This document shows positions 1 to 13,279 of a stretch of 64,000 nt of DNA, in pieces. Location of the stretch: positions 51,468,624-51,532,623 of the forward strand of contig JAPTYO010000001.1 in the NCBI GenBank assembly GCA_036873135.1. Reading direction: 5' to 3'. Source of the stretch: Clarkia xantiana subsp. parviflora (lineage: Eukaryota; Streptophyta; Magnoliopsida; Myrtales; Onagraceae). Under the pieces are notes generated by a model. It had not been told where the DNA came from and ran no database searches. It saw only the letters and a list, made by a program, of their open reading frames with translations. The position numbers were made by a program, and so were the translations under genes. Numbering within the stretch: position 1 is the first letter of the stretch; every line of letters begins with the position of its first letter.

Positions 1-2710
1 TTGATGAGTTTCTTTCGAGTTATCTCTACTTGCTCCAGCAGACTGCATACAAGGAGTCAGGGTCTGGAAGCGTAATAGATAAATGTCAGCATACTTCAAG
101 AAAAATAATTGCTATCAAAATCTTAGGAGAAGGGAGACAAAGGGATGAAAGCATTATACCTGCCACCAGATGGACTCAACTGCGCGAGAGAAAATCCAAG
201 CTTCAACTTTCTCAAGTGCAGAAATAAATGTTTGTGGATCCTCCCAGTCCAATGTTCTGTTGCATTCACTTTTATTCTTAATGGGGGAAGACTCCCACTT
301 CAACGCTGGTGCCTTATCCTTTTGCTTCACGGCTCCAAGACTTTGAGCTGGTGGGGAAGTTGATAGCTCTTTATCTGCCATTGATTTGCTGATAATTGCT
401 CTCAGTACAACTGAATTTGATAGCCAATATGTTAACCTGTTCCACAGAAAATTGTTGACTACATTATATTCTTATTAACATTATAAATCTGTCATAAGCA
501 AGTCAGCTCCATACCTTGGGACATCATTTCCACATGCCTTAGAGACCAGAACTAAACCTGAAATGGCACTTCTAGCAGCACTTGCTCTCCTTAACAATGA
601 ATGCTCTTGACCAGCATGAAGATAGAACCGGGAAAGCCTCCGAGCAGGAGCATGGACCTTACTTATGGAACTTCCATGCTCTGCAACTATTGAATAAAGA
701 GAAACCTCAACAGCAGCAACTTCTCTCAGCTCACCCTCCAACATTTGGATTTTGCGCTCCATTTGCTGGGCTTTAGCCTCCAAAACTGTAGTCCTCGTAT
801 CTCTGGTAGAAGCTTTCGCATCTTTTCTTTCGTTACTTCTAATGAGATTTGACCCATTCTTTGAATCTCCAAGGAAACCACTTCCCTTAATTTCATCTGT
901 CAAAGGATTAATAACTGTTCCATGACTCTTAACATACTCTGAGGTTGATCGAACAGATCTCACATGCCTTAGTCTTTCACTTGGAGTAGTTTCCTTTGCA
1001 CCAAGGTTTTCCATGCTAAAGGAGGACAAATCTGTTGCTTGGGAACCTTGGCTATCAATAGAAACTATGTTAACTGGATCGATGGCACCACTACCAACAT
1101 ACTGGTTTTGCATATCATGGTTTTCAGATCGGTTTTCTCCATCATTTTTGTCCACATCATTTGTTTTACCAATCTCATCAAGGCAACCTCCATTTACAAC
1201 TGTGAATCTCTCGTAGCGATCACTGTCCACCACATTGGCACTGTTTGCACTGCTCCAGTTCTGCTCACTACTTATGTTGCCATTTGGCTCTTCATCCCTT
1301 TGACCATTGGTAAAAGACGACAATGAAGAATGGCCACAATGCACAACTGCTTTATGAATAGATATGGAACTAGACCTAGGAGAGATAGAGGAAGCACGGC
1401 CATTATCTGGGCCTTCCAGATCATAAGATAGGTCCATTGACGACGAACGTGAAGAGTTAGCCACAATGTCTTCACGGGATGCAATGATCGATGTGGCATC
1501 ACATTCTTTAATCCCAGTATCTGAAGTAAAGCTCTTCCTTTCATCACCTTCGCCTTTATCTCTGACAGAATTAGATTCCTGCAGTTTAAGAATACTATCA
1601 TGTATAACTTGCAGAAATTATAATGTAACGTCATTTTCTAGCTAGCAGCTGCAAGACCATTTTGGAATCTTGTATTCAGTCTCAGTGTTTTGTAATATCC
1701 GGTAGGAACACACAGGTAACGTTAAAAAAAATTATATCAAGATGAGAAGAGCAAGAGCCAAATGAATACATAGGTCTATTTGGCATGAAATATCTCAATT
1801 AAGTGAAAATGAATATCAGGAGAATTTTTCATTTACTGAAAAGTTGATCATGCTAACAGATGTGACCGCTCTCAGCTAATTCGGAGTCAAATATGTAATA
1901 TCAGATAGTCAAATATGTAATATCAGATAGATTAAAGGATAGGTGGGAATGTTTCCTGCCCGGAAGGGTAAAGTCAGAAGAATGACCAAAAATACAAAAA
2001 AATACCTGGCCATGCTTTGGAGGTAGACCACCACTTGAATCAGAGGAAATTGCCATTGATGAGCTGGATGAAACATCATCATCACTATAAGTGCTACTCT
2101 CTGCTTCCTCCGCATATTCTTCTTTCATCAAAGCTAAAACAGATTCACCGCCATTCCTATCTAAAGATGCAACTTTGGACAGGGAAGATTTTGATGAAAT
2201 GTTGTTGCAACTCTTGCCAGTAGGCTGAATCCTGAAATAGAGAAGTGGTTGAGCTGTATTCTTATAGTTCCGTTGGCACTTCACTGGAACATTAATGGAT
2301 ATGCTCTGTCTGATTACTCCATACTCCGCCAAGTCCAGAGTTGCAGTTCCTAACAACTGCCCTTTAAGGGTCTTGTCTCTACGAGGTTCATACATACTGA
2401 ACTCTAGGCAACTTTTCTGGAATAAATCAGCATCCCCAGCTTTGACTGACATGTTCCTCATTAGAGTCACAGGGAGCCTAAATGATTCATTGAATTCAAT
2501 TTTTCCATCATTTGCACCAGACCCAAGAGAAGGAATTACTGAGTTTGTCGACCCAGTACGTTTTTCACCATGTTCCCATTGAATCTGCACTGAGCGTATG
2601 GATCGAAGAGAATGTGAAGGAGGCCAAGGCTTGATCTCCTGAATATCGATTAGATAGGTAAGCTGAACTGAGGTTCCTTTCCTAGCCTTGGTCTTCATAC
2701 CTAGAACCAT
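1..2710 (-). CDS. NT-C2 domain protein (EEIG1/EHBP1 N-terminal type), 3' end outside window
   Basis: Four exons on the minus strand join in frame: 2710-2006, 1578-515, 436-160 and 63 to beyond position 1. About 700 residues are visible. The start opens MVLGMKTKARKG, and residues 1-160 form an NT-C2 domain (IKPWPPSHSLRS, IEFNESFRLPVTLMRN, LKGQLLGTATLDLAEYG), a family proposed to bind membranes or cytoskeleton. A Ser-rich, acidic low-complexity stretch follows. The third part carries the conserved plant block with KAQQMERKIQMLEGELREVA (likely coiled coil), APARRLSRFYLHA and SKACGNDVPR, then TYWLSNSVVLRAIISKS and the WIFSRAVESIWWQ motif. Splice phases match at every junction. The family is recognised; its biochemical role in plants is poorly defined. 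The C-terminus is cut by the window edge. Confidence 0.88.
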
Positions 2711-3605
2711 TATGCCTAAGCTCTTTTACTGCACAAAACTTCACCACCACTGTTCTAACTTCTAAATTATTAGAACCTATCAATCATCAAAAAGGAAATG
2801 CATAAGCTCATAATGCATAATACCATAAAATCAAGTAAAATGAACAAACATCGAAGGGAACTGAATACAAGCTCTCTTCTTCCTGTCAGGATGAATAGAA
2901 CCTAAGGAAAGAAAACGAGGAAAGAAATTCAGTTCAATTCCATGCCAGAAAAAGGAGTAAGAAAAGGCAGCGCGCAATGTTTTATGGTAAACCTCTATTA
3001 ACAAGAAGTCTTTAACAAGGGTGTAAATCTCCAATGAAATCTACATCCAATTTGTCCACAGAGCTCAAAGGATCCAAGATCATTAGAAGCACAGTTTATG
3101 CAACTGTGACACTGCTACAGTAGTTACTCAAATTTGCAGCTAAATATATCCACGCAAGGAAATAACAACACCACATTGCTGATAGCAGCAAGAACACTGT
3201 TCAAAATCTCAAAAAACTGTTGTGTCGGCAGCAATCAGATCAGGAACTATCACCGCATGCAGACAAATTCACATTCAAACCAAAAATTGGCATCTAGCAG
3301 ACAGATTCATCAAAATGCAGTAATTCGCAGATAATAAAAATGTAAATGGTACCGAAATCTTCAAACAGCGACGGAGGTTACTGAAGCAAAGCATCGTTAC
3401 TACCAGCAGAGGAAGCGGTTACAGAAATGGAGAATAAGACGAACACGATTACGAACCTTGTTGAGTAAAATCTGCAGCATTCCGTCTTCATCGTGTGAAT
3501 CTCTATGCGCCTGAGGTTTGGGAATCAGTGAAGTAAAGAAAGAACAGAGACAGAGAATCCAACTATCCACCAGAAGACAAAATACAAAATGCTGAAGAAC
3601 GGACG
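2711..3605 (-). promoter_or_regulatory. 5' leader, probable leader intron and promoter of the NT-C2 gene
   Basis: A good acceptor (ttttgtgcag) lies at 2729-2738, just upstream of the start codon. A possible donor (caacaag|gttcg) lies near 3458. Together they suggest a leader intron of about 730 bp and a first non-coding exon near 3460-3560. No TATA box could be assigned with confidence. The intron is inferred from splice-like motifs only. Confidence 0.4.
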
Positions 3606-4718
3606 ACGCATAATAATTTAATTTATTTATTTAATGCCAAATGACTAATGTCGTTTTATGTAGAATATTTCTGTTGGCTTGTGTCGTTTTGAAGTTGGAT
3701 GGCGATGCCTGGTCAGAAATGAATTTTCTGTGCAAAGATGAAAACTGCAGGGCATTCTTCAACTTAACACGCGCTACGTGGAGGTGTTTGAGGTGCACGC
3801 TCCACTGGTCAAGAAATCTCCTATATTTATGATAACTAATGATTATAATAAATAGATGCTAATATCGCTCACGCATCACGCATGTAGGTAAAAAAATTGA
3901 ACATTTCAGCAAAAAAAAAAAAAAGGTAAAAAAATTGAACTAAAAAATTATTTTACTGTTAAATACGTAATATTGTTGGAATTAAATTTTAAAAATAAAA
4001 ATAATTTGAATATTTGTATGCATATTAGATTACAATGAATTATTTTATTTTTTATACATATATCTTAATGCTATGATATATATTATCAAAAGAACCATTA
4101 AGTCTACTATATAGAGTCCATTTTCGTATAATATAATATTTTAAACGATTTAAATAAATGAAAATCTATCTGTCTATTTATGTTATTATTATTATTTTTT
4201 TATGCTAATAAATTTATTTAATAGTTATTTTTCTAAAAACATCAAAATCTGCATATACACTCTCTCAACTGAAACTCTAGAAACTGTGACGAATGCAATA
4301 GATACGTAGGTAATTGGTCAAGGTTATTTTTAGTATTATAAATGAATAGGGGTTGTCTGAATTTGCTATTATTTTATGTTTCTTTTATTGTTTATTATTT
4401 CATATTGTTTATTAATTATTTTATTATTCTATATATATATTACTTTATGTAACATCAAATTATTTATTATTGTATATATATATTGTGCTTACGTGACGGT
4501 TTATGGAGTTTTCGCAACCGAATTATATAGATAGTAGATTTAAATATAATTTTTAATTATTTGTTTCTTTATTTTACGTAGAGCTTAAAATAGGGAAAAA
4601 AATTCTAAATTAGAATTACTCAATATTTATATATAAATTTGTAGACCTCTTAAAAAGACCTACGTGCCAACTAAAGAAGTTATCAATAGTCAAATCAATG
4701 TACCATTATAGATAATAG

Positions 4719-4751
<33 letters not shown>

Positions 4752-4799
4752 GTAGAACATAATAACAATAGAAGAAAGTAACTGATGAAAAACTAAATT
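3606..4799. other. AT-rich spacer without a gene
   Basis: No coding region is supported. The stretch has long A and T runs. Between about 4112 and 4537 a short imperfect inverted pair (tctactatatag on the left, tatatagatagtaga on the right) could mark a small MITE-like element, but no target duplication was found. Confidence 0.5.
4719..4751. repeat. (ATT)n microsatellite
   Basis: About eleven uninterrupted ATT/TTA triplets, just left of the decayed copia relic. Confidence 0.9.
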
Positions 4800-6960
4800 T
4801 TGTTAAAAGCTTGTGAATTTGTGTCTCTTGCTGACTGTCACTCGCCCTCTATCTTTTCCATCCCGATCATACAAAAAATAAGTCAGTTGCTTTTCTTTCA
4901 ACCAATCAGGACTGAGTCTATAATCGATTTAGTCCATGTTGATGTTTGGGGTCCCTATTCTACAGTCATACATAGCAATAAAAAATATTTTTTAACTCAG
5001 GTTAATCATTCTCGAATAACATGGATCCCTCTTGCAATTCAATTTGATGTGGCTATTTTAATAGGGACTTATTGCTATGATTACAGTTCAGTTTGATAAA
5101 TCCATTAAAAAAAAAAAAACTGATAATGGTGGTGAATTTTTTAATGAGCAATTTAGTTACTTAATTGTTAGTAATAGGATCATTCATCAATATAGTTGGT
5201 CATACATCCCTCGGAAAAATAGTAGGGTGAAAATGAAATATAGACGTTTATTGGGAGTGGTTTAAGCTTTGAAATTACAAGCATTTATTCCGAATTATTT
5301 TTGTTGAATGTGTCTTCACTGTCCGCTATTTGATTAATTTGACTTCAACTCGTATATTAGATTGTAAATATGGAGATCTTTGTTGGGAAAAAAAACAGAC
5401 TTAGAGCATCTTAAAGTATTTGTTTGTCTTTATTTTGCAAAACATTTGATGGTTTCAAACAAGTTTATTTTCAGGGACATTCCCTAAGTTTTTTTTAGCT
5501 ATTTTACTACACAAAAGGGCTCTCGACTCTAAAACCTAGATACCCAATCCTTTTTTGTTAGTAGGGATGTCACGTTTATGAGCATATTTTCCCTTTTAAA
5601 GACAGCAAACTTGATTTGTTGCCCTTGTTTTGTGAAGAACCCTCTAATCATGTCACTCATAATGGTAATTATTCCACGATTAATTGTTACTCCTAAAGTG
5701 CAAGATGAGATAAATTCATATGATGGTGATTATGTCCATTCAATTAAGGATGTTCGAGAGTAAGTTGTTGATGATGACCCTCATTTGGTTTTGAAACAAT
5801 TATAATACCAACTAATGCTACATTACCTCCTAGTAATAATGAAGTTGATGTTAGCCCTATTATTTCTCTTGTTTCGGGTAGGACTATCAGACCTCTAATA
5901 TGAATGAATTTTTGTATCTCCTCTTTTATGGTATTATATATCTTAAAATTGATTATGTTGATTATTCTCATTATCTTATCCGGTTACAATTATTTTATGG
6001 CATCTATTTCCAAGCTTGTGGAACCAACTAGTTATGCAGAGGTCATTTAGATCAATGTTGGATTATTGCTATGCAGAATGAAATTTCAGAATTGGAACAA
6101 AATGACACTTTTGGGACGTAGTTTCACTTCCAAAACGTAAATTCGTTATTGGTTGTAAATGGGTATATAGACTCAAATATAATGTCGATGGTAGTTTAGA
6201 GATATATAAAACAAGTTAGTAGCAAATGGTTTTAAGCAAAAACATGGAGTAGACTATTTTGAAACCTTTAGTTATGTGGTCAAATTGACTACGGATCAAA
6301 TTGTTCTTAGTTCAACCTCTATGCATTGTTGGTCATTATACCGAAATAATGCTTCAAATATATTTCTTCAAGGTGATCTAGATGAAGAGTTACTTCAATA
6401 TTTTAGTTAGGGGAGAATTTAGTATGTCGACTATAAAAATCTCTTTACGGTTTGAAACAACTTCCAAGCAATGGAACTTGAAATTAACTGATCTTATTTT
6501 ATTTACTGGTTACTCTCAGTCCAAATTTAATTACTATTTGACGTGATGGTAATGAACTTGTTGTTTTGTTAGTATACGTTGATGATCCTATTGTCATAGG
6601 GATAGCAGAAAGTTAGTACGTGAATTAAAGTCTGTGCTTGAGACAAACTTTAAGACGGATTTGACTGATATTAAGTTATTTTTAGGGATTGAGCTCACTC
6701 GATATAAAATGGTATTATCTTTTCACGGCGTAAGTATGCTCATGAGTTGGTTTCTGACATTGGTTTGGCTGCAGGAAAAGTTGACAGGTATCGTATGGAG
6801 CCTGGTTTGAAATTAACAAGTATTTAGTATAATAAACATTTAAAAATTAATGCTGATGAATTACCCTTAAGTGATGTAATTTCGTACCGAAGGTTGATAG
6901 TGAAATTACTCTATCTCACTGTTACCACAACTAGGTTTAGAAGATTATGATTATCTCGCA
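4800..6960 (+). pseudogene. Decayed Ty1/copia pol relic
   Basis: Fragments of copia polyprotein appear in the right order on the plus strand, spread over several frames. An integrase core comes first (DLVHVDVWGPY near 4930, TDNGGEFFNEQF near 5120). Reverse transcriptase follows (IGCKWVYRLKY near 6150, ANGFKQKHGVDYFETF near 6220, VYVDDP near 6575), then a late-RT piece (SYRRLIVKLLYLT near 6880). Stops and frameshifts occur every few dozen codons. No LTRs, gag or RNase H end were recognised, so this is an old truncated copy. It lies opposite in orientation to the better preserved copia element at 8.3-13.6 kb. Confidence 0.8.
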
Positions 6961-7909
6961 AATACTTTGTCTTTTCATCTTCGAAAGTTTGCAATTTGTA
7001 TTTCAAAATCACTCAATCCTAACCCATCGTTTGAAGGTACGTACGTCAACACCAACCACAACTAGGTCTAGAATATGATGATTATCCCGCATATGAGCAT
7101 GAATAGTCAATTTAGCGCGACCTATTCAAGTCGAGTCTAGATTAGAAAACCTTCCAATTTAGAAGGAATTTGTGTTCGTAAGAGCATCTTTCACATTCTA
7201 ACATCTTTTTTAAAATTTAAAAAAAAAAAATTGTTAGAAATTTGAAGGGATGGTGAATGCAATTTTTTGTACATCTTCAAAATGCAATTTGCAACACTTA
7301 AAAAACTAATGTGCTCTTTTGCAATATAACTGACTACTATTTAATGGAAAATTAATAAATAGTTTACGGAATATATTTTTTTTCTTTTTACATTTGGAAA
7401 ATCTAAGAATGCAACGCTCATAAAATTGCAACATGATAGCTATTTCCCCTTAATTTTTTACAAAAACGTTAATCAGCTGTTGTGGGGTTTTTTTTTCTAA
7501 TTATTAAAGAAAGAGGGGGAGTAAACCATTATAGTATTTTTGTTGTGAAACATTGGTGTTTCTTATCTTTCTATTTTTAAATTAAATCCAGAAAGTTGAA
7601 AGCGCCCCCGCCCCCCAATTAAGAAGTAATAGACCAAGCAATGCGCGTCGCCATCACGCTTGGCTGTGTTGGTGCTGTTTTTTTTTTTTTTTTTGCTGGT
7701 TCACCGACACATTTCTGGTTGCATTCACCTCTCGCGATTCTCAATACGCGCATTTCGGGTCGTGCAGCTCACCAACCTACTGCAAGATGAACTTCACTTT
7801 TCATACATAGATCAAGTGAGGTGCAGGACCTTTCACAAAAAAAAATAAAGTGAGTTGCGGGACCCGAAACACGTGTTGAGAACGAATTATAAAATTATAA
7901 AAGTTAATA
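6961..7909. other. AT-rich spacer
   Basis: No gene is seen. A short sequence (acaactaggt..agaa.atgatgattat) occurs near 6927 and again near 7060, so the edge of the copia relic has been locally duplicated. A poly-T run sits near 7677-7694. Confidence 0.45.
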
Positions 7910-8099
7910 TCTATATATATTATATATAAAGGAATACGAGAGAGCTTAAATATAAGTCTGTCACATCAGCATTTTAGAGCTCTCACTTCTTTTTCATTAT
8001 TGAGACATTTAAATCTTTCTAATATTATTTTTTACTCACTCTCGGTCCACTCATTTCCACTATCGCCCCAATATTTAACAAATCTAAGGCTCTAAACAA

Positions 8100-8128
8100 T
8101 AAAATATATATATATATAATTAATAAAG

Positions 8129-8159
<31 letters not shown>

Positions 8160-8161
8160 TA
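8100..8161. repeat. (AT)n microsatellite with A-rich interruption
   Basis: Two (AT)n tracts are separated by attaataaagaaaaaaaa. They lie inside the left part of the proposed Helitron. Confidence 0.85.
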
Positions 8162-8275
8162 ATAAAGCAAAATGAGATAGACTAACAGTTTCATTTTCAG
8201 CGCGACACGTCATCACCTTAAAACCAATAATAATTCAACATGTATTAACACAAATTACCAATCAGAATTTGACGT

Positions 8276-8624
8276 TGTGGAATTATGAAACCCTAGGCAG
8301 GAAACCCTAGAATCGCCATAGAGAAGGGAGAAAGTAAACACAGAGACTTGCGGATCATTTTGGGGTAATCCTTCATCTGGACCCCAATCACCTTAATAAA
8401 CACTAAAGGGAACCGACCCAAATTAATGGTTCAGTTCTACCCCACCGTTTGTACACAAGAAGGATTTAGTCCCAAAATAATTAAAAGAATTACAGATTCG
8501 TCCATGGCCGGACTGGACCGAACAAAAACACAAAGGCCCAAACAAATATTCAATCACAATACAACCCAATAACAAAACAAAACAAACAAACCCAGCTTGC
8601 ATCAGAGAAGCCCAGACTTCAACA
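8276..8624 (-). repeat. 3' LTR of the copia element
   Basis: Begins tgtggaattatg and ends cttcaaca on the plus strand. It pairs base for base with 13280-13628 without indels. As the element reads on the minus strand, this is its 3' LTR. Confidence 0.95.
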
Positions 8625-8637
8625 CTCCCCCTCAAGC
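8625..8637 (-). other. Polypurine tract of the copia element
   Basis: On the minus strand the bases directly before the LTR read GCTTGAGGGGGAG, the plus-strand priming tract expected beside a 3' LTR. Confidence 0.85.
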
Positions 8638-8812
8638 TGGAAAGGGATGAACCTTCAAGTTATAAGATGATCCAAACTCAACGTTCCAGGAAAGAGATTC
8701 AGCATTCCAAGCTTGTTCACCAGGTAATAGTGCTGCTTCGTGGCCAACGGTTTGGTGAATAAATCTGCTATCTGTTCACCTGTACGCACATACAAAGCAT
8801 GCAATACACCTT

Positions 8813-11800
8813 TTAAAAGCATTTTCCATGAAAAATGACAATCAATTTCGATGTGCTTGGTTCTCTCGTGAAAAATGGGGTTTGATGCAATTTGAACAGC
8901 TGCTTTATTGTCTCAATGCAACAAAGAAACAACTGACTGAGAAAAAAAACCACATCACGTTTCTTTACCTTCCAAGACACATGTGAACTACCAAGCATAA
9001 CAATATAACTAGTCAATGACTTCCTAGATTCAGCACAAGCCCCCAGTCAGAATCACAATAGGCAACCAAACCACAAGAACTACGAGAATCAAGAAAGATA
9101 CATTTTCCAGGTTCTAGTTTGATATACCTGATAACACGTAAGGCTGCCGGATAATGTGAATGCTTGGGTGCCTGCAAAAATTGACTTAAATGTTGTACAG
9201 TGAATGCAATATCAGGACGAGTGAGAGTTAAATACAAAAGCTTTCCTATCAGTCTCCTATAACTTGAAACATCATCTAGGAGTTTGTCGTCCTGATTTAC
9301 ATTTAGAAAATCATCATATTTCTTGGTAGACAATTTGAGATTGACTTCCATAGGAGTTTTTGCTGGCTTACAGCCAGCTAAACCAGCATCGGCAATCAAT
9401 TCTAATGCATACTTCCTTTGAGATAAAACAATACCCTTTTCTGATATAATAACTTCAATCCCAAGAAAGTACTGCAAATCACCCAAGTCTTTCATTTTAA
9501 AATTGGTTTGCAAAACTTGCTTAAGCTCAGAAATCAGATCATAACTATTGCGAGTAATAACAAGATCATCGACATAAACCAACAAAATAGCAACGTCAGT
9601 CCCCTTGAACTTTGTAAACAAAGAATAGTCATAGGAGGACTGAATAAAACCAGCATTACAGAGAGATTCAGTCAATTTCAAGTTCCATTGTCTGGAGGCT
9701 TGCTTAAGCCCATACAATGACTTTCGTAATCTGCAAACAAGGTTAGAGTGACTCTCTCCCTGATTACGAAAGCCTTGAGGAAGGGTCATATAGACCTCCT
9801 CAACAAGATCACCCTGCAAAAATGCATTAGACACATCCATCTGATAAAGAGGCAAATTCTCAATAGCAGCTAAAGAAAGAATAACCCTGACAGTATTCAT
9901 TTTTACCACGGGGGAAAAGGTCTCAAAATAATCAATGCCATAACGTTGTTTGAAACCCTTAGCCACTAATCTGGCTTTATATCTATCAAGTGTACCATCA
10001 GAGTTAAACTTTAAACGATAAACCCACTTACAGCCAATTGCCTTCTTCCTAGGGGGGAAGAGGGACAAGGTCCCAAGTTTTGTTGGACTCCAATGCATAT
10101 ATCTCCTCCTCCATTGCTTCCACCCAACCTGGATCTAATTCTGCCTCTGCAAAGGAAGTAGGCTCCATAATCTTGGAAAAGGTGGTTAGATAACACTTAT
10201 AAGATTCAGAGATTGTTACCATAATCAATATAGTCTGATAAAGGATGATTAGTTGTACCAGCAGAGACAACATAATCATTTAAATGGATAGGAGCAGTTC
10301 TAATTCTGGTAGATCTTCTTACAGATTGGGGAGCAACAGATGTAGGTGCATCAGACTCAACACGAACAACAGTGTCATCATTTGCAATAGGGACAGCAAC
10401 AGCATTGTCAGAAGGCACATCAATGTCCTTATCATCCAATGTATCATCAATTATAGGAACAGCAGCATTATTGTCAGAAAACAAATGAATGTTTTCATCA
10501 TCCAATCCAATATCATCAGAACCAACATGAACAGGGGCAATAGTGTCATTCAAAAGGGTGATTGACTCTTCTTCACAAAAGAATGGTAAAGTTCTTTCTT
10601 TGTTGCTGAAAAAAAGGGAAAACATGTTAAACAAATCTGACATCCCTACTGACAAAGAAGGTATTTGTTTCAAGATTGTAAAGAATAAAGCCCTTCTTTG
10701 ATTCAGAATAACCCATAAAAACGGCAGGGATAGATCTAACAAAAAATTTATCAGAGGATACTAAATTCTTTGCATAGGAGAGACATCCAAAAACCCTTAG
10801 ATGACTAATATCAGGAGGTTTTCCTGTCATCATTTCCAAAGGAGACTTCCCATTTAAAATTCTAGTTGGCATATAATTTATGAGATAACAAACAGTGAGA
10901 ATACAGTTGCCCCAAAAACGATTTGGAATACATCCTTGCAATTTTAAAGCCCTGTCAGTTTCTAAAAGATGTCAATGCTTCCTTTCAACCCTTCCATTTT
11001 GCTGAGGGTGTAAGAACATGAGCTTTGATGGTGGATCCCTTTAGATTTGAAAAAATCAGTTAAATTGTCACTAAAGAATTCCCCGCCATTGTTAGTTCTA
11101 AAGATCTTCATGGTTTTGTGATATTGAGTTTGAATCATCAAGATAAAATATTTGATCAGTTCAGCTACATCATGTTTGAATTGCATCAGAAAAATCCAAG
11201 TAACCCTTGAAAAATCATCAACTAGAGTAAAAAAATATCGTTTATGATCATATGTAGCTGATTTGTATGGCCCCCAAACATCACTATTAACTAAGTCAAA
11301 TGTAGAATCTGCTCTGGTGTTGGAATTGGAGAAAGGAAGACGAGTAAATTTTGCCAAAGGACATACAGAACATTGATCAAATGCAAGGTTTTTATTCTTG
11401 AAACAACTGATATTATCAACATGCTGCAAGGATTGATAAGAAACATGCCCAAAATGCTTATGTCAAAGACTAGCAGTTTTAATATAAAAAACAGAAGTAA
11501 AAGCATAATCATCATTGTTGTTGTTGGTGAAGAGATATAGACCTGAATCCAGTTTATCATTTGCCAAGACCCTCTCATATGAGAGGTCCTGCACAACAAC
11601 ATAATTTGGGGAAAAAAATGGCAGAACAGTTCAGGTCTTTTGTGAGTTGAGAAACAGAAATAAGGTTGTAAGAAAAATCAGGTAAATACAATATGTTTCT
11701 CAATAATTTTTCTTTGGAAAACTGAAAATCACCAATACCAATAGCTTCAGAAAAGAGCCCATTGGGCATTTGAACTCTTGTATTAGACAGAGTTCCGTAA

Positions 11801-13087
11801 TTGCATAACCAATCAACATTTTTCGTCATATGATTACTAGCACCCGTATCCAAAATCCAGCAGTCAAATTTATTTGCTAAAAAGGAGGAAGTAATCATAC
11901 CAGCACATTGGAAATTGCCTTCAACAGAGGTGATTGCAGTGGCTGCGTTTCCACCATTGCCACTGCCTCCTGCCCTTTGAAGAAGCTTGTCAAACATCTC
12001 GTTGGTTATGACCACATTCCCTTGAGATTTTGAACTGCTGGAGGTTACAGGTTGAACAACTGAATCCTCAGAGGGGTCACTGATTCCAACTGGACTAGCT
12101 TTAGCCAGAACAGCCTTAGCATTCACCAATTCCTTCATTTTGAAACAATTTTCCTTGCAGTGACCCTTTTTTTGCAGAAATCACAGCCTCTAGCATAGCA
12201 ACGATCAATAGTGTGCCCCTTTCGCTTACAGAAATCACATTCCAGATTGTTGTTAGGTGGTCTTTTAGGTTTTCCTTCATTTGGACCAGATAACTTTACT
12301 GAAAAAGAAGCCCCATCAGAAACAGAAAGTGAAGCTGAGACATCACGTTGGCTTTCTTCTTGAAGAAGACACCATATGCCTGATTCAAAGATGACAATGG
12401 TGTCCATAAGAGAAGATTACTCCGAACATTCGTAAAGTTATCATTCAGGCCCATCAAGAGTTGAAACAACCTCTCATTCTCTTTGTGCTCAATGTATTTT
12501 TTTAATAGATCACCAGAGATATGTGGAAAGGAACAAGCACTATCATACTCAGTCCATAGGTTCTTAAGCCCCGTGTAAAAAGTGGATATGGAATCCAAAC
12601 CTTGACGACTAGCAACGATGTCATGATGCAATTGATAAATCCGAGATCAATTGGTTTTATCGAATCTCTCACGTAATTCCTTCCAAACAAGAAATGCGTT
12701 CTCCAAATACAGTATACCATCAGAAATCTCATCAGTGACTGAATTGATAATCCAGCCGCGAACAACAGCATCGCAACGATCCCAGAGAAAGTGTAATTTC
12801 TCATCAAAAGAATCACGAACACAAGAATCAGTAATAAACCATATCTTGTTCTTTCTCAACAGAATGATTTGCATACCACGGCTCCATTTTCTATAGTTAT
12901 CCCGACCACTCAATTTCAAGGACAGCAAGCTTTGGCCAGGATTATCAGAACTATGCAAAAATAGAGGGTGAAAGGGATGAACCTCCGATGAAACATCAGC
13001 CAGCCCAGACGCAGCGATTGCGGTGGAATTTGAGGATTCCAACTCCTCCGTGCGCTTTGGAGGATCGGGGTGCACATCATCATCCAT
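8813..13087 (-). pseudogene. Copia gag-pol polyprotein, broken by stops and frameshifts
   Basis: Gag starts near 13087 (MDDDVHPDPPKR), with the gag core LKLSGRDNYRKWSRGMQ. An in-frame TGA interrupts it after DKTN near 12645. The zinc knuckle CDFCKRKGHTIDRC fits CX2CX4HX4C (about 12200-12245). Protease shows ILDTGASNHMT near 11850. The integrase zinc region (CSVCPLAKFTRLPF) and core follow (NSDVWGPY, VDDFSRVTWIF), but the usual TDNG is TNNG, so a catalytic Asp is Asn. Reverse transcriptase is intact over about 360 codons (9013-10098) with IGCKWVYRLKF, QMDVSNAFLQGDL and the catalytic YVDD. RNase H continues in another frame (TSYIVMLGSSHVSWK, near 9010). At least five frame changes are needed, so the copy cannot make a working polyprotein. 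Confidence 0.92.
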
Positions 13088-13267
13088 CGAGAACCAGATG
13101 ATCAGTCGAAGAAGAATCAGGAACAATTACTGAAGCCTTGAAGAAGAAACGACGAAGAGAAACTGAAACGTCTTGAAGCGAAACAAGGAGCTTCAGTCAG
13201 ATCTAGCCCCAGAGTGATCAGCGCGGTGCGGAAGAAGATTGGATCGAACGGAAAACGGCGATTTGCC

Positions 13268-13279
13268 GCTCTGATACCA
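13268..13279 (-). other. Primer binding site for initiator tRNA-Met
   Basis: On the minus strand, TGGTATCAGAGC directly follows the 5' LTR. This is the usual plant copia primer site matching the 3' end of initiator tRNA-Met. Confidence 0.92.

Noticed and set aside
4112..4537. A defined MITE in the left spacer
   Set aside because: The inverted ends match over only about 8-12 bases and no target duplication was found.
8271..8275. A perfect target duplication for the copia element
   Set aside because: The flanks are gacgt and aacgt; only four of five bases agree, so I record it as imperfect.
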